Shown: piece after piece, positions 58,801 to 64,000 of the stretch
Layout of the letters: each line of letters opens with the position of its first letter
Numbering within the stretch: the stretch's first letter is position 1
NCBI RefSeq assembly: GCF_048569485.1
Contig: NC_134354.1
Span: forward strand, 332,485,643-332,549,642
Origin: Anomaloglossus baeobatrachus
Lineage: Eukaryota > Chordata > Amphibia > Anura > Aromobatidae
Length of the DNA: 64,000 nt
Direction of reading: 5' to 3'
The notes under the pieces: generated by a model
Databases searched by the model: none
The model's input: the letters and a program-made list of their open reading frames with translations, nothing else
Told to the model about the DNA's origin: nothing
Position numbers and translations under genes: made by a program

Positions 58801-61570
58801 ACATGCCAGTCTATGGAGGGCCTGCTCCATTATACATGCCAGTCTATGAAGGGCCTGCTCTATTATACATGCCAGTCTATGGAGGGCCTGCTCCATTATA
58901 CATGCCAGTCTATGGAGGGCCTGCTCCATTATACATGCCAATCTATGAAGGTCCTGCTCCATTATACATGCCAGTCTCTGGAGGGCCTGCTCCATTATAC
59001 ATGCCAGTCTATGGAGGGCCTGGTCCATTATCCATGCCAGTCTATGAAGGGTCTGCTCCATTATACATGCCAGTCTATGGAGGGTCTGCTCCATTATACA
59101 TGCCAGTCTATGGAGGGTCTGCTCCATTATACATGCCAGTCTATGGAGGGTCTGCTCCATTATACATGCCAGTCTATGGAGCGCCTGGTCCATTATCCAT
59201 GCCAGTCTATGAAGGGTCTGCTCCATTATACATGCCAGTCTATGGAGGGTCTGCTCCATTATACATGCCAGTCTATGAAGGGCCTGCTTCAATATACATG
59301 CCAGTCTATGGAGGGCCTGCTCCATTATCCATGCCAGTCTATGAAGGGCCTGCTCCATTATACATGCCAGTTTCTGGAGGGTCTGCTCCATTATACATGC
59401 CAGTCTATGAAGGGCCTGCTCCATTATACATGCCAGTCTCTGGAGGGTCTGCTCCATTATACATGCCAGTCTATGAAGGGTATTCTCCATTATACATGCC
59501 AGTCTCTGGAGGGCCTGCTCCATTATACATGCCAGTCTATGGAGGGTCTGCTCCATTATACATGCCAGTTTCTGCAGGGCCTGCTCCATTATCCATGCCA
59601 GTCTATGAAGGGTCTGCTCCATTATACATGCCAGTCTATGGAGGGTCTGCTCCATTATACATGCCAGTCTATGGAGGGTCTGCTCCATTATACATGCCAG
59701 TCTATGGAGGGCCTGCTCCATTATCCATGCCAGTCTATGAAGGGTCTGCTCCATTATACATGCCAGTCTATGGAGGGTCTGCTCCATTATACATGCCAGT
59801 CTATGAAGGGCCTGCTTCATTATACATGCCAGTCTATGGAGGGTCTGATTTATTATACATGCCAGTCTATGAAGGGTCTGCTCCATTATACATGCCAGTC
59901 TATGGAGGGTCTGCTCCATTATACATGCCAGTCTATGGAGGGTCTGCTCCATTATACATGCCAGTCTATGGAGGGCCTGCTCCATTATACATGCCAGTCT
60001 ATGGAGTGCTTGCTCCATTATACATGCCAGTCTATGGAGGGCCTGCTTCATTATACATGCCAGTCTATGGAGGGTCTGCTTTATTATACATGCCAGTCTA
60101 TGAAGGGCCTGCTCCATTATACATGCCAGTCTATGAAGGGCCTGCTTCATTATACATGCCAGTCTATGGAGGGTCTGCTTTATTATACATGCCAGTCTAT
60201 GGAGGGTCTGCTTTATTATACATGCCAGTCTATGAAGGGCCTGCTCCATTATCCATGCCAGTCTATGGAGGGTCTGCTTTATTATACATGCCAGTCTATG
60301 AAGGGCCTGCTCCATTATACATGCCAGTCTATGGAGGGCCTGCTCCATTATACATGCCAGTCTATGGAGGGTCTGCTCCATTATACATGCCAGTCTATGG
60401 AGGGCCTGCTCCATTATACATGCCAGTCTATGGAGGGCCTGCTCCATTATACATGCCAGTCTATGGAGGGTCTGCTTTATTATACATGCCAATCTATGGA
60501 GGGCCTGCTCCATTATACATGCCAGTCTATGGAGGGTCTGCTCCATTATACATGCCAGTCTATGGAGGTCTGCTTTATTATACATGCCAGTCTATGAAGG
60601 GCCTGCTCCATTATACATGCCAGTCTCTGGAGGGCCTGCTCCATTATACATGCCAGTCTATGGAGGGTCTGCTTTATTGTACATGCCAGTCTATGAAGGG
60701 CCTGCTCCATTATACATGCCAGTCTATGGAGGGTCTGCTTTATTATACATGCCAGTCTATGGAGGGTCTGCTTTATTATACATGCCAGTCTATGGAGGGC
60801 CTGCTCCATTATACATGCCAGTCTATGGAGGGCCTGCTCCATTATACATGCCAGTCTATGGAGGGTCTGCTTTATTATACATGCCAGTCTATGAAGGGCC
60901 TGCTCCATTATACATGCCAGTCTATGGAGGGTCTGCTTTATTATACATGCCAGTCTATGGAGGGCCTGCTCCATTATACATGCCAGTCTATGGAGGGCCT
61001 GCTCCATTATACATGCCAGTCTATGGAGGGTCTGCTCCATTATACATGCCAGTCTATGGAGGGTCTGCTTTATTATACATGCCAGTCTATGAAGGGCCTG
61101 CTCCATTATACATGCCAGTCTCTGGAGGGCCCTGCTCCATTATACATGCCAGTCTATGGAGGGTCTGCTTTATTATACATGCCAGTCTATGAAGGGCCTG
61201 CTCCATTATACATGCCAGTCTATGGAGGGTCTGCTTTATTATACATGCCAGTCTATGGAGGGTCTGCTTTATTATACATGCCAGTCTATGGAGGGCCTGC
61301 TCCATTATACATGCCAGTCTATGGAGGGCCTGCTCCATTATACATGCCAGTCTATGGAGGGTCTGCTTTATTATACATGCCAGTCTATGAAGGGCCTGCT
61401 CCATTATACATGCCAGTCTATGGAGGGTCTGCTTTATTATACATGCCAGTCTATGGAGGGCCTGCTCCATTATACATGCCAGTCTATGGAGGGCCTGCTC
61501 CATTATACATGCCAGTCTATGGAGGGCCTGCTTCATTATACATGCCAGTCTGTGAAGATCTTGCTCCAGA
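46900..61570. repeat. Higher-order repeat of about 8.05 kb inside the array
   Basis: The order A-B-A'-B' is visible: A 46.9-50.8 kb, B 50.8-54.9 kb, A' 54.9-58.8 kb and B' 58.8-61.5 kb (shorter). Anchors 8054 bp apart are the extra-base monomer (50721 and 58775) and the GCTTCAATA monomer (51232 and 59286). 8054 equals 244 monomers plus the two single-base insertions. B' lacks the second 1617-bp block. Confidence 0.82.
51232..54465. repeat. 1617-bp higher-order duplication inside the 33-bp array
   Basis: Two successive blocks of exactly 49 monomers share the same order of variant monomers. The rare GCTTCAATATAC variant is at 51232 and 52849, and TCTGATTTATTATAC lies about 1617 bp apart (near 51826 and 53444). 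Confidence 0.88.
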
Positions 61571-61679
61571 AAGATAAACCAAAAATGCATTTTTTACGAT
61601 GAATAAATGTAGCATAGTTTATCACTACATAGAGTACACGTAGCCCTGATACATTGGTTTTGCCCTCACAGCAGCGACT

Positions 61680-61870
61680 CTGGCCAACCAAACGATTACA
61701 CTTCCGAAGGAGCGCGCAGCAGGCCTAAGCGCAAGCTTTGTCCGTCACGTGATGCACCACATGACCGGAAATATCAGCGACGCGCTGGGGGGGGGGGGGC
61801 GCGCACGCATGCGCGGTCAGCTGAGATCCTGGAATCTTGGGGTGTGGAGCTGTGAGCGTCCCTGGAGGTG
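61680..61870 (+). promoter_or_regulatory. GMEB1: CpG-rich promoter of GMEB1
   Basis: TATA-less and CpG-rich. It holds two ETS-type sites (CTTCCG at 61701, ACCGGAAAT at 61764), an E-box TCACGTGA (61745-61752) and an NRF1-like GCGCACGCATGCGCG (61801-61815) next to a 13-G run. This combination is typical of housekeeping vertebrate promoters. The upstream boundary is set by the 33-bp array only about 110 bp away. The start site is not determinable from sequence alone. Confidence 0.75.
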
Positions 61871-62085
61871 CAGGCTTTCAGGTGATCTTCTAGGGGGGAT
61901 TGTTTACTAGTCTCCGTGCACTTGGCACTGACTGTGCAGCCTGTGGAGGATGGCAGACAATTGGGCAGGTACACATTGCGCTGCGGTTCACGGTCCGTAT
62001 TGTACTTTAATGAAGCCTGTAGTAGACCATGTAATGGGGCCTTTGTGATATGAGAAGCCTGAGGCATGGCTGTATTTCTTCTCAG
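61830..62085 (+). other. GMEB1: Probable 5' untranslated exon and short first intron of GMEB1
   Basis: A donor-like CAG/GTACAC lies at 61968/61969. A pyrimidine-rich tract with acceptor TTCTTCTCAG ends at 62085. This would give a first intron of about 117 bp; an unspliced 5' UTR is the alternative. Confidence 0.45.
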
Positions 62086-62116
62086 GTCACCAGCTAGATC
62101 TAACCTGATGTGATAC

Positions 62117-62244
62117 ATGGCGACTGCTGCGGTGACGGTCCCCATGGGGGATGTGGTTGTGATCCCCAGCGACTGCACAGAGGAGGATGATCCAGAAGAC
62201 ACCAAGACGCAGGTCATCCTGCAGCTACAGCCGATCCCCCATGG
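62117..62244 (+). CDS. GMEB1: GMEB1, first coding exon (rest beyond window)
   Basis: GMEB1 is a nuclear SAND-domain DNA-binding protein. It modulates glucocorticoid-receptor transcription and was also found to bind procaspases and to act with parvovirus NS1 as PIF p96. The exon encodes 42 residues plus two bases of the next codon. MGDVVVIPSD followed by PEDTKTQVILQLQPI matches the human GMEB1 start (GDVVVVPTEG..PEDTKTQVILQLQPV) as I remember it. GMEB2 diverges here, so the paralogue choice is firm. The ATG at 62117 opens MATAAVTVPMG, aligned with human MANAEVSVPVG. The exon ends CATGG/GTAAGG with a Gly codon split as in human QPVQQG. The SAND domain is expected further downstream, outside the window. 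Confidence 0.88.
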
Positions 62245-62282
62245 GTAAGGTGACGAACCACTGTCCTATGAAGAACTTGTGC

Positions 62283-64000
62283 AGGGGGGGGGAGCAGGCT
62301 GGGTAGTGCTGGATGGTGGAGCCCCAAGCCTGGAGAGATAGGGGAGAGGGGGGGGGGAGCAGGCTGGGTAGTGCTGGATGGTGGAGCCCCAAGCCTGGAG
62401 AGATAGGGGAGAGGGGGGGGGAGCAGGCTGGGTAGTGCTGGATGGTGGAGCCCCAAGCCTGGAGAGATAGGGGAGGGGGGGAGCAGGCTGGGTAGTGCTG
62501 GATGGTGGAGCCCCAAGCCTGGAGAGATGGGGGGGGGAGCAGGCTGGGTAGTGCTGGATGGTGGAGCCCCAAGCCTGGAGAGATAGGGGAGGGGGGGGAG
62601 CAGGCTGGGTAGTGCTGGATGGTGGAGCCCCAAGCCTGGAGAGATAGGGGAGGGGGGGAGCAGGCTGGGTAGTGCTGGATGGTGGAGCCCCAAGCCTGGA
62701 GAGATAGGGGAGAGGAGGGGGGGAGCAGGCTGGGTAGTGCTGGATGGTGGAGCCCCAAGCCTGGAGAGATGGGGGAGCAGGCTGGGTAGTGCTGGATGGT
62801 GGAGCCCCAAGCCTGGAGAGATGGGGGAGCAGGCTGGGTAGTGCTGGATGGTGGAGCCCCAAGCCTGGAGAGATGGGGGAGCAGGCTGGGTAGTGCTGGA
62901 TGGTGGAGCCCCAAGCCTGGAGAGATAGGGGAGGGGGGGGGGGGCAGGCTGGGTAGTGCTGGATGGTGGAGTCCCAAGCCTGGAGAGATAGGGGAGGGGG
63001 GGAGCAGGCTGGGTAGTGCTGGATGGTGGAGCCCCAAGCCTGGAGAGATGGGGGAGCAGGCTGGGTAGTGCTGGATGGTGGAGCCCCAAGCCTGGAGAGA
63101 TAGGGGAGGGGGGGGGGGCAGGCTGGGTAGTGCTGGATGGTGGAGCCCCAAGCCTGGAGAGATAGGGAGAGGGGGGGGGGGGGCAGGCTGGGTAGTGCTG
63201 GATGGTGGAGCCCCAAGCCTGGAGAGATAGGGGAGGGGGGGGGGGGGCAGGCTGGGTAGTGCTGGATGGTGGAGCCCCAAGCCTGGAGAGATAGGGGAGG
63301 GGGGGGGGGGGCAGGCTGGGTAGTGCTGGATGGTGGGAGCCCCAAGCCTGGAGAGATAGGGGAGGGGGGGGGGGGCAGGCTGGGTAGTGCTGGATGGTGG
63401 AGCCCCAAGCCTGGAGAGATAGGGGAGGGGGGGGGGGCAGGCTGGGTAGTGCTGTATGGTGGAGCCCAAGCCTGGAGAGATAGGGGAGGGGGGGGGGGGC
63501 AGGCTGGGTAGTGCTGTATGGTGGAGCCCCAAGCCTGGAGAGATAGGGGAGGGGGGGAGCAGGCTGGGTAGTGCTGGATGGTGGAGCCCCAAGCCTGGAG
63601 AGATAGGGGAGGGGGGGGGCAGGCTGGGTAGTGCTGGATGGTGGAGCCCCAAGCCTGGAGAGATAGGGGAGGGGGGGAGCAGGCTGGGTAGTGCTGGATG
63701 GTGGAGCCCCAAGCCTGGAGAGATAGGGGAGGGGGGGGGGGCAGGCTGGGTAGTGCTGGATGGTGGAGCCCCAAGCCTGGAGAGATAGGGGGGGGGGGGG
63801 CTGGGTAGTGCTGGATGGTGGAGCCCCAAGCCTGGAGAGATAGGGGGGAGGGCAGGCTGGGTAGTGCTGGATGGTGGAGCCCCAAGCCTGGAGAGATAGG
63901 GGAGGGGGGGGGCAGGCTGGGTAGTGCTGGATGGTGGAGCCCCAAGCCTGGAGAGATAAGGGAGGGGGGGGGGGGGGCAGGCTGGGTAGTGCTGGATGGT
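62283..64000. repeat. G-rich minisatellite in GMEB1 first coding intron
   Basis: About 29 copies of a 51-66 bp unit: GGCTGGGTAGTGCTGGATGG, TGGAGCCCCAAGCCTGGAGA, GATAGGGGA and a G run of variable length (5-15 G). Length change comes almost only from the G run. It starts about 40 bp after the splice donor and continues past the window end. The G-rich strand is the sense strand of GMEB1. Confidence 0.97.

Larger units (their letters stand above)
39781..61570. repeat. Giant 33-bp tandem array, about 660 copies
   Basis: About 21.8 kb of a 33-bp monomer built from CCAGTCTATGGAGGGCCTGC and TCCATTATACATG. Variation is concentrated at a few sites: TAT/TCT, GGA/GAA, GGGCCT/GGGTCT/GGGTAT, and CCATTA/TTATTA/TCATTA. 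Because 33 is a multiple of three and the monomer lacks stops in most frames, open frames up to 2696 codons occur on both strands (translating as PVYGGPAPLYM, QSMEGLLHYTC or MEQALHRLACI). Single-base indels (for example GTTTCCTGGAG at 50026, 50721, 58180 and 58775) and stop-creating variants (for example 43760, 46136, 48118) occur freely. I see no coding constraint and no splice or start context. Confidence 0.97.

Noticed and set aside
39781-61570. CRISPR-like array
   Set aside because: Monomers are contiguous with no unique spacers, and the genome is eukaryotic.
39759-61602. Open frames of 500-2700 codons on both strands, apparently huge repetitive proteins
   Set aside because: They are translations of a stop-free 33-bp tandem monomer. 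Opposite strands and different frames are equally open, indels and stops arise freely, and no promoter, splice or start context is present.
62225-63945. Minus-strand Pro/His/Leu-rich frames of 290-560 codons
   Set aside because: They are antisense translations of the G-rich intronic minisatellite; several frames are open at once.

Overview
This is vertebrate nuclear DNA, most likely from a frog or toad with a large, repeat-rich genome. It has exon/intron genes, a CpG-rich promoter and type-specific snRNA promoters. It also carries a transposon mix usual in amphibians: Tc1, Harbinger, DIRS, Penelope-like and Gmr1-like Gypsy. The species assignment is inference. No prokaryotic feature was seen.

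Host genes sit only at the two edges. At the left edge are two tandem U11 snRNA genes (723-855 and 1695-1827), the minor-spliceosome snRNA. Each has its own SPH plus octamer distal element about 200 bp upstream and a 3' box 10 bp downstream, and both lie inside a satellite of about 64 bp. At the right edge are the CpG-rich promoter and first coding exon of GMEB1 (62117-62244, plus strand); its first coding intron opens into a G-rich minisatellite. From memory, human RNU11 and GMEB1 are also neighbours on 1p35.3 in the same orientation, so the window appears to be a conserved locus blown up by about 60 kb of repeats.

Between them, left to right: purine-rich and CA-rich tandem repeats surround a non-autonomous LTR element (4.08-8.53 kb, minus strand) whose internal region encodes a cold-shock-domain-like protein. 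A Gmr1-like Gypsy fossil follows (11.28-17.10 kb), with integrase before reverse transcriptase. Next come a Tc1 fragment split by a solo LTR (17.10-18.0 kb), a DIRS fossil (18.0-21.8 kb), dispersed repeats and a GATA array. A Tc1 transposon (24.19-31.37 kb) then holds a nest of foldback elements, one inserted inside another of its own family.

An apparently complete autonomous Harbinger transposon (32645-36767) has TTA target duplications, matching terminal repeats, a 4-exon transposase and a 4-exon MADF gene. It abuts a composite unit (36771-39353) in which two Harbinger-type hairpin elements bracket a Penelope-like reverse transcriptase/GIY-YIG segment as a large inverted repeat.

From 39.78 to 61.57 kb there is one giant 33-bp tandem array of about 660 copies with higher-order structure (1617 bp and about 8054 bp). 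Because 33 is divisible by three, the array is open for thousands of codons in several frames on both strands; I regard this as an artefact and not as genes. The array ends about 200 bp before the GMEB1 promoter core.
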